The position numbers and the translations under genes were made by a program. From CAVUPF01 sp963777915 (GTDB lineage: Bacteria; Actinomycetota; Thermoleophilia; Solirubrobacterales; 70-9), in the NCBI GenBank assembly GCA_963777915.1, contig CAVZSH010000005.1, positions 682,001-746,000 of the forward strand: a DNA stretch of 64,000 nt. The letters are read 5' to 3'. This document shows, piece by piece, positions 40,177 through 48,631 of this stretch. Below the pieces are notes generated by a model. That model searched no databases. It was not told the DNA's origin and saw only the letters and a program-made list of their open reading frames with translations. The first letter of the stretch is position 1; every line of letters begins with the position of its first letter.

Positions 40177-40338
40177 GGGCTCGACGGGGCCTGTGTGCCC
40201 ATCCACGGCCCGAACCCAGTCAACCCGAATAACCTACGCAGCCGCGTGCTGGCGCCCTCTGTCAAGAGCATCGGCCTGCCGGTCGACTTCAATGCCTTCC
40301 GGCATACCTCCGCTTCGCTGCGGAAAGCGCAGCAAGTG
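40177..40338 (+). pseudogene. Tyrosine recombinase C-terminal remnant
   Basis: GPNPVNPNNLRSRVLAPSVK followed by GLPVDFNAFRHTSASLRK fits the C-terminal catalytic part of a phage-type integrase, where FRHTSASL is the H/D-x-x-R box. The frame then runs directly into the tRNA-Val copy, losing the last His and the Tyr nucleophile. No start or core-binding domain is left. Confidence 0.65.
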
Positions 40339-40348
40339 CCTGAACGGA

Positions 40349-40390
40349 TCGACAAGCTGGAGGTCACTGGCTCGAGACCAGTAGCGCCCG
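40349..40390 (+). repeat. Partial tRNA-Val copy (att scar)
   Basis: 38 of 42 bases match 39558-39599, from the anticodon loop TCGACAAGC to the 3' acceptor. The T-stem ACTGG/CCAGT is kept, the acceptor 3' side has A-to-G changes. There is no 5' half. A recombinase remnant ends 10 bp before it, marking an old integration. Confidence 0.8.
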
Positions 40391-40394
40391 ACTC

Positions 40395-42233
40395 GTGATC
40401 GGCACCTACGCAGTCGTGCTGGCGGTTTGCGCCGCCTCGCTGGCTATCGGGCAGGCGGCGATCGCGCTCTGCGGGTCGCGGCGCTGGTCGTGGTTGTCGC
40501 CCGCGGTGGGGATGGCGCTGCTCTGCGCCATCTGCTGGGGAACGGTGCGAATGCCCGGACACGGGACTATCTCGGCGGTCGCGGTCCTCGTGCTGGTCGC
40601 CGCCGCGGTGTTCTTCCTGCGCGGTCGCGTAGAGGGTGTGGGAGAGGCGCTGCGGGCCGGCGCTCCCGCCGCCCTCGTTGCGCTTGTAGTCGCCTCGCTG
40701 CCCTTCGTCGCCGAAGGCCACTTCGGCATCCTCGGCACCAGCTTCAACCCGGACATGTCCCAGCACTTGCTGACCGCCGACCGCCTCGCCCACGGCGAAG
40801 GCTCCCAGCTTCTCCGCCAGGGCTACCCGCTCGGTCCCCATGCGATCGTCGTCGCCCTAAACAAGGGTCTCGGCGTCGGTCTTGTCCAAGGCTTCAGCGG
40901 TCTTACCGTCGCGGTCGCCGTCCTTGCCACGCTGACCGCCCTCTCCGCCTTTGCTGAGTTCCCAGCGCTCCGCCGCACGGCCGGCGCCCTCCTTGTCGGC
41001 ATCCCCTACCTGGCCGCCTCCTACTTCGCCCAGGGCGACTTCAAGGAGACGATGCAGGCTCTTTTTGTTCTGGCCTTCGTCCTGTCGCTGCGAGAGATCT
41101 CCCAAGCTTGGACAAGGACAGGCTGGGCTGGACAGCCGCTAAGGCTGGTCCCTTCGGCTTTGATCGCCGTCGGGAGCGTCTACGTCTACAGCTTCCCGGG
41201 CCTCATTTGGCTTGCGGGCACCGCGACCATCTGGGTCGCGATCGAGCTCGTCTTGAGCCAATACCGCTCTTCTGCCGGTGGCACACGGGGGGGCAGGTCG
41301 AAGACGACCTCCCCCGCGGGCCCCCCAGCTCCCGCGACAGGGTCCGCTGCCGAGCGGCCCGGACTCTCGCTCATCCGCCCGGTGCTACTGGCTCTGCTCA
41401 CCTTCTTGGTCCTCATCGCCCCCGAGTTCGGCCGCATGATCGACTTCGGCAGCTTTGAAACCTTCGCCCCAAACGGCCCTGGCCTCGGCAATCTATTCGG
41501 CCAGATCTCGCCCTTCGAGGCACTCGGGATCTGGCCCTCCGGCGATTTTCGCCTTGCCGCCGGCGGCGGCGCGGTGCCTGCGTTCGGTTACTACCTGGGC
41601 GTCGCCTTCGCCTCGATCCTGCTCGTCTACGGGCTCGTGCTCTGTTGGCGCCGCCGCGAGGCCGCGATCCTCGGTGGTTTGTTCGCCGCGACGCTCGTTT
41701 ATGGCGCCGCCCGCCTCGGCGGCACGCCCTACACGACCGCCAAGGCAATCGAGGTCGCGGCGCCGCTGGCGGCGCTCACCATCGTCTTGCCCCTGTTGCG
41801 CCGACCCGTCGCCGGCCTTTACCTGCTCGCGGCCGGTGCCTGCTCGCTGCTCGCTCTGGCAAACGCCCCGATCGGCCCGACCTCATACACGCCGGCGCTG
41901 ACCGGGCTGCGGCCGCTGGTCGCCTCCGGGTCGACCTTGGTCCTGGCTCCCCGCGAGCTGCTCGCCGACCAGCACGGAGTTCCCTATCTCGCCTGGGAGC
42001 TGCGCGGCGGCCGGGTCTGCATCGAGGCCGACTCCGCCGCCGGGGGCGCTCCGCCGCCGGGGGTCCGCTTCGTCGTCGCGCAGGGCCCGCTCACCCACCC
42101 GCCCTACCCGCACCTTCGGGTGCGCCGCGTCGCGGCGCCCTACGTCCTTTGGGAACGGACCGGACCCCTGAGGGGCAGGAGCCCCTGCCCGCTGATCGCC
42201 GTCCGCCAGGCGCGCCAGGGACCGGCACGCTGA
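40395..42233 (+). CDS. Large polytopic membrane protein, unknown
   Basis: 612 residues from GTG 40395, which lies only 5 bp after the tRNA-Val copy. About 12 to 14 hydrophobic segments (AVVLAVCAASLAIGQAAIAL, AVAVLVLVAAAVFFL, PAALVALVVASLPFV and more). A large loop has GILGTSFNPDMSQHLLTADRLAHGEG with D and H, resembling loop 1 of membrane glycosyltransferases; a second soluble insert (GTRGGRSKTTSPAGPPAPAT) is disordered. The C-terminal 100 residues are soluble. May be a GT-C-like transferase, as the protein at 24573-26684; not sure. Confidence 0.6.
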   Translation: MIGTYAVVLAVCAASLAIGQAAIALCGSRRWSWLSPAVGMALLCAICWGTVRMPGHGTISAVAVLVLVAAAVFFLRGRVEGVGEALRAGAPAALVALVVASLPFVAEGHFGILGTSFNPDMSQHLLTADRLAHGEGSQLLRQGYPLGPHAIVVALNKGLGVGLVQGFSGLTVAVAVLATLTALSAFAEFPALRRTAGALLVGIPYLAASYFAQGDFKETMQALFVLAFVLSLREISQAWTRTGWAGQPLRLVPSALIAVGSVYVYSFPGLIWLAGTATIWVAIELVLSQYRSSAGGTRGGRSKTTSPAGPPAPATGSAAERPGLSLIRPVLLALLTFLVLIAPEFGRMIDFGSFETFAPNGPGLGNLFGQISPFEALGIWPSGDFRLAAGGGAVPAFGYYLGVAFASILLVYGLVLCWRRREAAILGGLFAATLVYGAARLGGTPYTTAKAIEVAAPLAALTIVLPLLRRPVAGLYLLAAGACSLLALANAPIGPTSYTPALTGLRPLVASGSTLVLAPRELLADQHGVPYLAWELRGGRVCIEADSAAGGAPPPGVRFVVAQGPLTHPPYPHLRVRRVAAPYVLWERTGPLRGRSPCPLIAVRQARQGPAR

Positions 42234-42273
42234 GCCACGGTTGCGCCAGGAGTCTCACCGCGCCGCGGGTAGC

Positions 42274-44220
42274 ATGGCCAGCATCGAGGCCGCGACCCGC
42301 AAGATAACCGTCACGTTGCCCGACGGCACTCTCCTGGAGCTGCCCGGGGAGGCCACCGGAGCAGATGCCGCCACTGCGATCGGCCCGGGCCTGGCGAAGG
42401 CGGCGCTGGCGGTCCGCGTCGACGGCGAGCTGCGCGACCTCGCGGCGCAACTGCCCGACGGCGCTGAAATATCGATCCTCACCGATCGTGACCCCGAGGC
42501 GCTGGCGCTGATCCGCCACGACGCCGCCCACGTGATGGCCGAGGCGGTCCAAGAGCTCTACCCGGGGACGAGGGTGACGATCGGGCCGGCGGTCGAGGAC
42601 GGCTTCTACTACGACTTCGACTTCCCCGACGGGGTGAGGATCACCGACGCTGACCTCGAGCGGATCGAAGCGGTGATGCGCACCCACATCGAGGCCGACG
42701 AGGTGTTCTCCCGCCGTGACCTCCCGGTCGCCGAGGCGATCGAGATCTTCAACGCGCAGGGGGAGGATTACAAGGTCGAGCTGATTGAGGACCTGGTACG
42801 CGACGAAGGAGTCGAGACGGTCTCGCTTTACCGCAACGGTCCTTTCGAGGACCTCTGCCGTGGCCCGCACGGTCCCTCGACCGGTCAGATCAAGGCGGTC
42901 AAGTTGAGTTCCCTCGCCGGCGCCTACTGGCGCGGCGACGAGAACCGCCAGATGCTGACCCGGATCTACGGCACCGCCTTCTTCTCCAAGAAGGACCTCG
43001 AGGCCCACTTGGAGCGGATCGAGCAGGCAAAGGCACGTGACCACCGCCGCCTCGGTCCCCAGCTCGGCCTCTTCATGCTGCGCGAGGAGGCGCCCGGGAT
43101 GCCCTTCTGGCTGCCCAACGGAACCACTCTGCTGCACCTGATTGAAGACGAGGTGCAGAAACAGTTGCGCACGCGCGACTACAGGGAGATCGCCACCCCA
43201 CACATGCTCGATGAGGAGCTCTGGCATCGCTCCGGGCACTGGGACAACTACAAGGAGAACATGTACTTCACCGAGGCCGACGGGCGCCGCTTCGCGCTGA
43301 GGCCGATGAACTGTCCCGGCGCCTGTCTCGTCTACGGATCTGAGCGTCACTCCTACCGTGAGCTGCCGCTGCGTCTGGCCGAGTTTGGCCGCGTTTCTCG
43401 CAACGAGCGCGAGGGCGTCCTGCACGGGCTGCTGCGGGTGCGCGCCTTCACCCAGGACGACGCCCACGTCTACTGCACCGAGGAGCAGATCGCCGACGAG
43501 GTGGCCGATATCTGCGAGGCGATCGACGAGTTGTACGCGCGCTTCGGCTTTGAGGACGTGCAGGTCGAGCTCTCGACTCGGCCGGAGAAGTCGATGGGGA
43601 CCGAGGAGCAGTGGTCAAAGGCCGAGGCGGCGCTGACCGAGGCGCTCCAGCGCCAGGCCCGCGAGTACGCGCTCAACCCAGGCGACGGCGCCTTCTATGG
43701 ACCGAAGATCGACTTCCACGTCACCGACGCGCTCGGCCGCTCCTGGCAGTGCGGGACCTGTCAGCTCGACTTCCAGATGCCCGAACGCTTTGGCCTCACC
43801 TACATCGGCGCCGACGATGCCACGCACCGCCCGGTGATGATCCACCGCGCCCTGCTCGGCTCGATGGAGCGCTTCGCGGGGATCTTGATCGAGCACTACG
43901 CCGGCCGCTTCCCGACCTGGCTGGCGCCGGTGCAGGCGGTGGTGCTGCCGGTTTCTGACCGCCATAACTCCTACGCCAGGCGAGTCGCCGGGGAGCTGCG
44001 CGAGGCCGGCGTGCGGATCGGTCTCGACGAGCGCTCCGAGTCGGTCGGCAAGAAGATCCGCGACGCCGAGCTGGGCCGCTACCCCTTCATGCTGGTGGTT
44101 GGCGACCGCGAGGAGGCGAGCGACGCGCTCGCCGTCCGCTCCCACTCCGAGGGCGAGCTGGGTGCGATGCCGGTCGCCGGGTTCGCCGATCTCTTCCGCG
44201 ATCGGAGCTCGGTTGGCTGA
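42274..44220 (+). CDS. thrS: Threonyl-tRNA synthetase
   Basis: 648 residues from ATG 42274. Domains in order: TGS (about 8-65, KITVTLPDGTLLELPGEATG), editing domain with the zinc-like H-x3-H in RHDAAHVMAEA and CRGPHGPSTG, class II catalytic core with motif 1 region, RPMNCPGACLVY (zinc Cys), FGRVSRNEREGVLHGLLRVRAFTQDDAH (motif 2) and HRALLGSMERFAGILIEHY (motif 3), then the anticodon-binding domain (PVQAVVLPVSDRHNSYARRV). Charges tRNA-Thr; the editing domain removes serine. Full length for the family. Followed by a promoter and infC. Confidence 0.98.
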   Translation: MASIEAATRKITVTLPDGTLLELPGEATGADAATAIGPGLAKAALAVRVDGELRDLAAQLPDGAEISILTDRDPEALALIRHDAAHVMAEAVQELYPGTRVTIGPAVEDGFYYDFDFPDGVRITDADLERIEAVMRTHIEADEVFSRRDLPVAEAIEIFNAQGEDYKVELIEDLVRDEGVETVSLYRNGPFEDLCRGPHGPSTGQIKAVKLSSLAGAYWRGDENRQMLTRIYGTAFFSKKDLEAHLERIEQAKARDHRRLGPQLGLFMLREEAPGMPFWLPNGTTLLHLIEDEVQKQLRTRDYREIATPHMLDEELWHRSGHWDNYKENMYFTEADGRRFALRPMNCPGACLVYGSERHSYRELPLRLAEFGRVSRNEREGVLHGLLRVRAFTQDDAHVYCTEEQIADEVADICEAIDELYARFGFEDVQVELSTRPEKSMGTEEQWSKAEAALTEALQRQAREYALNPGDGAFYGPKIDFHVTDALGRSWQCGTCQLDFQMPERFGLTYIGADDATHRPVMIHRALLGSMERFAGILIEHYAGRFPTWLAPVQAVVLPVSDRHNSYARRVAGELREAGVRIGLDERSESVGKKIRDAELGRYPFMLVVGDREEASDALAVRSHSEGELGAMPVAGFADLFRDRSSVG

Positions 44221-44233
44221 GACTGCAAATCGG

Positions 44234-44261
44234 TTGCCAATCGCCGCCATGCCTCTATACT
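44234..44261 (+). promoter_or_regulatory. infC promoter
   Basis: TTGCCA (44234-44239), 16-bp spacer, TATACT (44256-44261). It lies 14 bp after the thrS stop, so infC can be expressed separately. About 107 nt of leader remain before the start, enough for a structured leader. Confidence 0.7.
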
Positions 44262-44374
44262 GCGCCGACTTGATCGCAGGCACGCAAAACACCCCGCCGC
44301 GCCGCTGAGCGTCGTCGTGCCCGCGCCCCTACCGCTCCTCTCGCCCTCTTGAAGCTCCACCACTCCTCTCGATA

Positions 44375-44995
44375 GTGCCGATTCCGCGCAGGTTCGATCG
44401 GCGCCCCCCAGAGCGCGACACGACAAGGGTCAATGAGCGGATCCGGGTCTCCCAGGTGCGCCTGATAGGGGCCGACGGAGAGCAGCTCGGGATCGTTGAC
44501 ACAGCCGAGGCGCTGAAACGCGCCCAAGAGGCCGACCTCGACCTGGTCGAGGTCGCTCCCAACTCAAAACCCCCGGTCACCCGCCTGCTCGACTACTCGA
44601 AGTACAAATACGAGCAGGAGCAAAAGCAGAAGGCCGCCCGCAAGCACCAGCAGCAGGTCAACATCCGCGAGATCAAGCTGCGCCCGAAGATCGCCGTCCA
44701 CGACTATGAGACCAAGAAGGGCCACGTCGAGCGCTTCTTGCGCCACCAGGACAAGGTGAAGATCACGATCATGTTCCGTGGCCGCGAGCAGGCGCACCCG
44801 GAGCGGGGGAGGGCGCTTTTGCAGAAGCTGTTTGAGGATCTCGACGGGCTCGCGGTGATCGAGTCCGAGCCGCTCCAAGAGGGTCGCAACATGAGCATGC
44901 TGTTGGCCCCCGGCAAGGAGGCCCTGCGGGTCGCCGACGGGCTAGCCGTCGAGGAGGACGCCAAACCCGTCGAGGACGCCGCGGCTGAGGGTTAG
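44375..44995 (+). CDS. infC: Translation initiation factor IF-3
   Basis: 206 residues from GTG 44375. N-domain (RVNERIRVSQVRLIGADGEQL, EALKRAQEADLDLVEVAPNSKPPVTRLLDYSKYKYEQEQK), linker helix, and C-domain (IREIKLRPKIAVHDYETKKGHVERFL, KITIMFRGREQAHPERG). Binds the 30S subunit and checks start codons. The Ala/Glu tail (VEEDAKPVEDAAAEG) is a usual variable extension. An ATT codon two triplets downstream (GTG CCG ATT) could be used, since infC often has unusual starts; GTG is simpler. Stop overlaps the oppositely directed wecB by 4 bp. Confidence 0.97.
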   Translation: MPIPRRFDRRPPERDTTRVNERIRVSQVRLIGADGEQLGIVDTAEALKRAQEADLDLVEVAPNSKPPVTRLLDYSKYKYEQEQKQKAARKHQQQVNIREIKLRPKIAVHDYETKKGHVERFLRHQDKVKITIMFRGREQAHPERGRALLQKLFEDLDGLAVIESEPLQEGRNMSMLLAPGKEALRVADGLAVEEDAKPVEDAAAEG

Positions 44996-46065
44996 CCCCC
45001 GGCGATCACGGCTGCGATCCGCTCGGCGGCGTGGCCGTCCCAGAGCGGGGGGGGATCGGAGTTGGCAGGGGGTCGCTCGGCAAGAGCGGCCGGGATCGTC
45101 GCGATCGCGGCGGGGTCGAGGCCGAGCAGCGTGTTGGTGCCGGCCCGTACGGTGACCGGGCGCTCGGTGCTGTCGCGCAGGGTGAAGCAGGGGATGCCGA
45201 GGAAGGTGGCCTCCTCCTGGATGCCGCCGGAGTCGGTCAGCACCGCGCCCGCGTCGGCGAGCAGCGAGAGGAAGTCGAGATAACCGAGCGGCTCGGAGAG
45301 CAGCAGCCCGGGATGCTCGGCGCTGGCCCTCTCCATCATCTTGCGGGTCCGAGGGTGGACGGGGAAGACGACGGGCATCTTGTCGGCGAGGGCGGTGAGC
45401 TGCCCGATCGTCTCCCCGAGCAGCGGGCCGTCGACGAGGGCGGGGCGGTGAAGGGTGACAAGCGCGTACCGGCCCGGCTTGAGCCCGAGCCGCTCGGCGG
45501 CGTTCGCCGCGCGGAAGCGGTCCTCAAGCGCGACCAGGGTGTCGATCATCGTGTTGCCGACGAAGTACATGCGCTCGTCGGGGATCCCCTCTGCGCGCAG
45601 GTTCGCGATCGCCTCCTCGGAGTGCAGGAAGAGGTACTCGGCAAAGCGGTCGGTGACGATCCGATTCACCTCCTCCGGCATCGTCAGGTCGAAGCTGCGC
45701 AAGCCGGACTCGATGTGGGCGACGGGAATGCCCATCTTCACTGCGGTCAACGTCGCCGCCAGGGTCGAATTGACGTCGCCGGGGACCATCACCAGGTCGG
45801 GCTGCTCGGCCGCTAGGACCGACTCCAGTCGCTCCATCGTTCGCGCCGTCTGCTGCGCGTGTGTGCCGGAGCCGACCTCGAGCGTGTGGTCGGGCGCCGG
45901 CATTCCCAGCTCCTGCAGGAAGACCTCAGACATCAGCCGGTCGTAGTGCTGGCCGGTGTGGACGACGGTGTGCGCTGCGTCGGGGAGGCGCTCGCGCAGC
46001 GCCGCGATCACCGGCGCCGTCTTGACGAAGTTCGGCCGGGTCCCGACGACGTAGACGATTCGCAT
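44992..46065 (-). CDS. wecB: UDP-N-acetylglucosamine 2-epimerase (non-hydrolysing)
   Basis: 357 residues from ATG 46065. GT-B-fold epimerase: GTRPNFVKTAPVIAAL (N-terminal motif), TGQHYDRLMSEVF, MVPGDVNSTLAATLTA, GLRSFDLTMPEEVNRIVTD (catalytic acidic residues), VTLHRPALVDGP and LTDSGGIQEEATFLGIPC near the UDP site. Interconverts UDP-GlcNAc and UDP-ManNAc for wall polysaccharide. It lies on the minus strand between infC and rpmI, splitting the usual infC-rpmI-rplT order; its 3' end overlaps the infC stop. Its start is 75 bp from the divergent rpmI start. Confidence 0.95.
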   Translation of the reverse strand: MRIVYVVGTRPNFVKTAPVIAALRERLPDAAHTVVHTGQHYDRLMSEVFLQELGMPAPDHTLEVGSGTHAQQTARTMERLESVLAAEQPDLVMVPGDVNSTLAATLTAVKMGIPVAHIESGLRSFDLTMPEEVNRIVTDRFAEYLFLHSEEAIANLRAEGIPDERMYFVGNTMIDTLVALEDRFRAANAAERLGLKPGRYALVTLHRPALVDGPLLGETIGQLTALADKMPVVFPVHPRTRKMMERASAEHPGLLLSEPLGYLDFLSLLADAGAVLTDSGGIQEEATFLGIPCFTLRDSTERPVTVRAGTNTLLGLDPAAIATIPAALAERPPANSDPPPLWDGHAAERIAAVIAGG

Positions 46066-46140
46066 GCGGCGGCAGCGTACCTGCGCCGCCCGGCGACCCC
46101 GGGCGGAGTCGGCCGCCCGTCTGCTTCAATACGCGTCCCG

Positions 46141-46341
46141 ATGCCCAAGATGAAGACTCATTCCGGCGCCAAGAAGCGGTTTCGCAAGACCGCGACCGGC
46201 AAGCTTCGCGGGCGGCGAGCCTACTCGAGCCATATTCTCGAGAAAAAGTCGCCGAAGCGGAAGCGGCGGATGGCGCGGCCGGTGGAGATCGCCCCTGCCG
46301 ACGCGAGGACTGTCCGCGCTTTGCTCGGAGGTGGCAAGTGA
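46141..46341 (+). CDS. rpmI: 50S ribosomal protein bL35
   Basis: 66 residues from ATG 46141. Classic bL35: MPKMKTHSGAKKRFRKTATG, then KLRGRRAYSSHILEKKSPKRKRRM. Highly basic; sits in the large subunit. Its stop overlaps the rplT start (GTGA), so the two are translationally coupled. Promoter must lie in the 75 bp shared with wecB. Confidence 0.97.
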   Translation: MPKMKTHSGAKKRFRKTATGKLRGRRAYSSHILEKKSPKRKRRMARPVEIAPADARTVRALLGGGK

Positions 46342-46697
46342 GCCGGGTCAAGCGCTCCGTCCACGCGCGCAAGAAGCGCCGCAAGGTGTTGAAGGAGGCA
46401 AAGGGCTACTTCGGCCGCAAGCACTCCTCCTACCGTTTCGCCAAAGAGCAGGTGCAGCGGTCGGGGATGTACGCCTACCGCGACCGGCGCAACCGCAAGC
46501 GCGACTTCCGGCGGCTCTGGATCACCCGTATCAACGCGGCGGCACGGCTTGAGGGCATGAGCTACTCGGAGCTGATCCACGGTCTCGACAAGGCCGAGGT
46601 CGAGGTCAACCGCAAGATGCTCGCCGACATCGCCGTCAACGACCGCGATGCGTTCCGCCGATTCGTGGAGCTAGCCCGGGAGGGTGCGGCCGCCTAG
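46338..46697 (+). CDS. rplT: 50S ribosomal protein bL20
   Basis: 119 residues from GTG 46338. Family sequence throughout: VKRSVHARKKRRKVLKEAKG, YRDRRNRKRDFRRLWITRIN, AARLEGMSYSELIHGLDKAEVEVNRKMLADIAV. Required early in 50S assembly; in other bacteria it represses the infC-rpmI-rplT operon. Here infC is set apart by wecB, so that feedback might act only on rpmI-rplT. A good terminator follows 28 bp later. Confidence 0.98.
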   Translation: MSRVKRSVHARKKRRKVLKEAKGYFGRKHSSYRFAKEQVQRSGMYAYRDRRNRKRDFRRLWITRINAAARLEGMSYSELIHGLDKAEVEVNRKMLADIAVNDRDAFRRFVELAREGAAA

Positions 46698-46724
46698 CCG
46701 CAGCCACAGACTCCACACTCCCGG

Positions 46725-46751
46725 GCGGGCCGTCTTCACGGCCCGCTTTTT
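46725..46751 (+). terminator. Intrinsic terminator after rplT
   Basis: GCGGGCCGT (46725-46733), loop CTTC, ACGGCCCGC (46738-46746), then TTTTT. A textbook structure: 9-bp GC-rich stem and T-run. Confidence 0.93.
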
Positions 46752-46791
46752 CGTTCCAGGAGAACACGCAACCAAACAGAAACGACAACGG

Positions 46792-47580
46792 ATGATCGCC
46801 AGCCCCCACAACGAGAAGCTGAAGCTGGTCCGCAGGCTGCGCGAGCGCAGGCAGCGGGATCGCGAGGGCGCGTTCGTCACCGAGGGCGAGGATTTGGTCG
46901 AGGCCGGGCTGGCGGCCGGCGCCGAGCCGCGCCTTCTGTTGAGCGCCGCAGGCAGCGGTCTGGGGGGCGAGGAGGTTGAGCCGGGGCTGTTGGCCGAGCT
47001 TGCCTCGCTCGGGTCGGGCACTAGGGCAATCGCGGTATGGCCGCAGCGCTGGGCGGAGCGAGTCGAGTCGCCGTGCCTCTACCTTGACGCCCTCGCGGAC
47101 CCCGGCAATGTCGGCGCGATCGTCCGCACCGCGCACGCTCTGATCGGCGGCACCGTCGTCCTCGGGCCTGGCTGCGCCGACCCGTACTCGCCGAAGGCGG
47201 TGCGTGCGAGCATGGGGTCGATCTTCGGCCAGCCGCTCCTCCGCGCGGAAGTGGGGGATACGCCAGCGCCCCGGGCGGCCCTGGTCGCCCATGGCGACGA
47301 CGGACTGGCGGGGCTCGACTCAGCGGTGACGCTCTGCCTGGGCGCGGAGCGGGGGGGACTGTCGTCTGAGGTTCTCGCGCGGTGCGATGCCGAGGTGAGG
47401 ATTCCCTTGCGTCCCGGGGGGGCCGAGTCGCTCAACGTCGCGGCTGTCGCGGCGATTGTCTGCGAGCGCCTAGCGCGCGCCGCATCCAGATCCGATTCCT
47501 TGCAGGCAAGCGGAGAGCGAACCCCTGCCTCCAAGCGGCTATCGTCGCGCGCCATGCCGGAGGCTGAGCCCGATGCTTGA
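46792..47580 (+). CDS. SpoU/TrmH-family RNA methyltransferase
   Basis: 262 residues from ATG 46792; AGGAG at 46758-46762 is 29 bp upstream and may be too far. An N-terminal substrate-binding domain (NEKLKLVRRLRERRQRDREGAFVTEGEDLVE) precedes the SPOUT knot: ADPGNVGAIVRTAHAL (motif 1), ASMGSIFGQPLLR, LCLGAERGGLSSEVLARCD (motif 2) and IPLRPGGAESLNVAAVAAIV (motif 3). Methylates 2'-O of a ribose in rRNA or tRNA. Often found before pheS, as here, with an 8-bp overlap. The last 35 residues are an Arg/Ser-rich extension. Confidence 0.92.
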   Translation: MIASPHNEKLKLVRRLRERRQRDREGAFVTEGEDLVEAGLAAGAEPRLLLSAAGSGLGGEEVEPGLLAELASLGSGTRAIAVWPQRWAERVESPCLYLDALADPGNVGAIVRTAHALIGGTVVLGPGCADPYSPKAVRASMGSIFGQPLLRAEVGDTPAPRAALVAHGDDGLAGLDSAVTLCLGAERGGLSSEVLARCDAEVRIPLRPGGAESLNVAAVAAIVCERLARAASRSDSLQASGERTPASKRLSSRAMPEAEPDA

Positions 47581-48631
47581 GCGGATTGAGGAGATCAGGG
47601 GCGAGGCCGGCGCGGCAATCGAGGCCGCAGCCGGCACCGCCGAGCTGGAGACGCTGCGGGTCTGCTACCTCGGTCGCAAGGCGGAGCTGACGAAGATCCT
47701 GCGCAGTATCGCGGAGCTACCCGCCGAGCAGCGAGGCAAGGTCGGCGCCGCTGCGAACGATGCGCGCCAAGCGCTCGAAGAGCGGCTCGCGTCGCGCGCC
47801 GAGCAGCTCGACGCGAGCGAGCTGGAGGCCCGGCTCCTAGCCGACGGTGTCGACGTCAGCCTGCCCGGCGCCCCGCCTCTCCCGGTCGGCCATATTCACC
47901 TTGTAACCCGCACCACGCGCCAGATCGAGGACGTGATGGTCGGCCTTGGCTATCGGGTGATGGAGGGTCCGGAGATCGAGCACGACTACTACAACTTCAC
48001 CGCGCTCAACCACCCACCCGGCCACCCGGCACGGATGCTCCAAGACACCTTCTACGTGCAATCGCACCCCGAGGTGCTGTTGCGCACCCACACCTCTCCC
48101 GTCCAGATCCGCGCGATGGAGACCCAGCCGCCGCCGATCTTCATCATCGCGCCCGGCAAGGTCTACCGGCGCGACTCCGACGCTACCCACAGCCCGATGT
48201 TCCACCAGATCGAGGGACTGGCGCTCGGCGAGGGAATCACCCTCGCCGACCTGCAGGGCACCCTGCGGGAGATGCTGCGGGCGGTCTTCGGCGAGGGGCG
48301 CGAGATCCGCATGCGGCCGCACTTCTTTCCCTTCACCGAGCCCAGCGTCGAGGTCGATGTTTCCTGCTTTAAGTGCGATGGGAGCGGAGCGCTCGCCGAC
48401 GGTTCCCGCTGCAGCCTCTGCAAAGGGGCGGGCTGGATCGAGGTGCTCGGCGCCGGCATGGTCGACCCCAGCGTGCTCGGCTTCGTCGAACGCCATGGCT
48501 ATGACCCTGAGCAGGTGCAGGGCTTCGCCTTCGGTCTGGGGGTCGAGCGGATCGCGATGCTGAGCCACGGGGTGCCCGACCTGAGGCGCTTCTTTGACAA
48601 CGACGTCAGGGTTCTGGAGCAGTTCCGGTGA
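47573..48631 (+). CDS. pheS: Phenylalanyl-tRNA synthetase alpha subunit
   Basis: 352 residues from ATG 47573. N-terminal coiled coil (VCYLGRKAELTKILRSIAEL), then class II core with MEGPEIEHDYYNFTALNHPPGHPAR (motif 1), THTSPVQIRAME, FIIAPGKVYRRDSDATHSPMFHQIEGLALG (motif 2) and QGFAFGLGVERIAML (motif 3). Residues 265-283 hold an insert with C265-x2-C268 and C280-x2-C283, a probable zinc ribbon seen only in some bacterial PheS. Forms an alpha2-beta2 enzyme with PheT; pheT overlaps by 4 bp. Confidence 0.98.
   Translation: MLERIEEIRGEAGAAIEAAAGTAELETLRVCYLGRKAELTKILRSIAELPAEQRGKVGAAANDARQALEERLASRAEQLDASELEARLLADGVDVSLPGAPPLPVGHIHLVTRTTRQIEDVMVGLGYRVMEGPEIEHDYYNFTALNHPPGHPARMLQDTFYVQSHPEVLLRTHTSPVQIRAMETQPPPIFIIAPGKVYRRDSDATHSPMFHQIEGLALGEGITLADLQGTLREMLRAVFGEGREIRMRPHFFPFTEPSVEVDVSCFKCDGSGALADGSRCSLCKGAGWIEVLGAGMVDPSVLGFVERHGYDPEQVQGFAFGLGVERIAMLSHGVPDLRRFFDNDVRVLEQFR

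Noticed and set aside
42091..43467. 458-codon minus-strand frame opposite thrS
   Set aside because: Shadow of thrS; no ribosome site, no domains.
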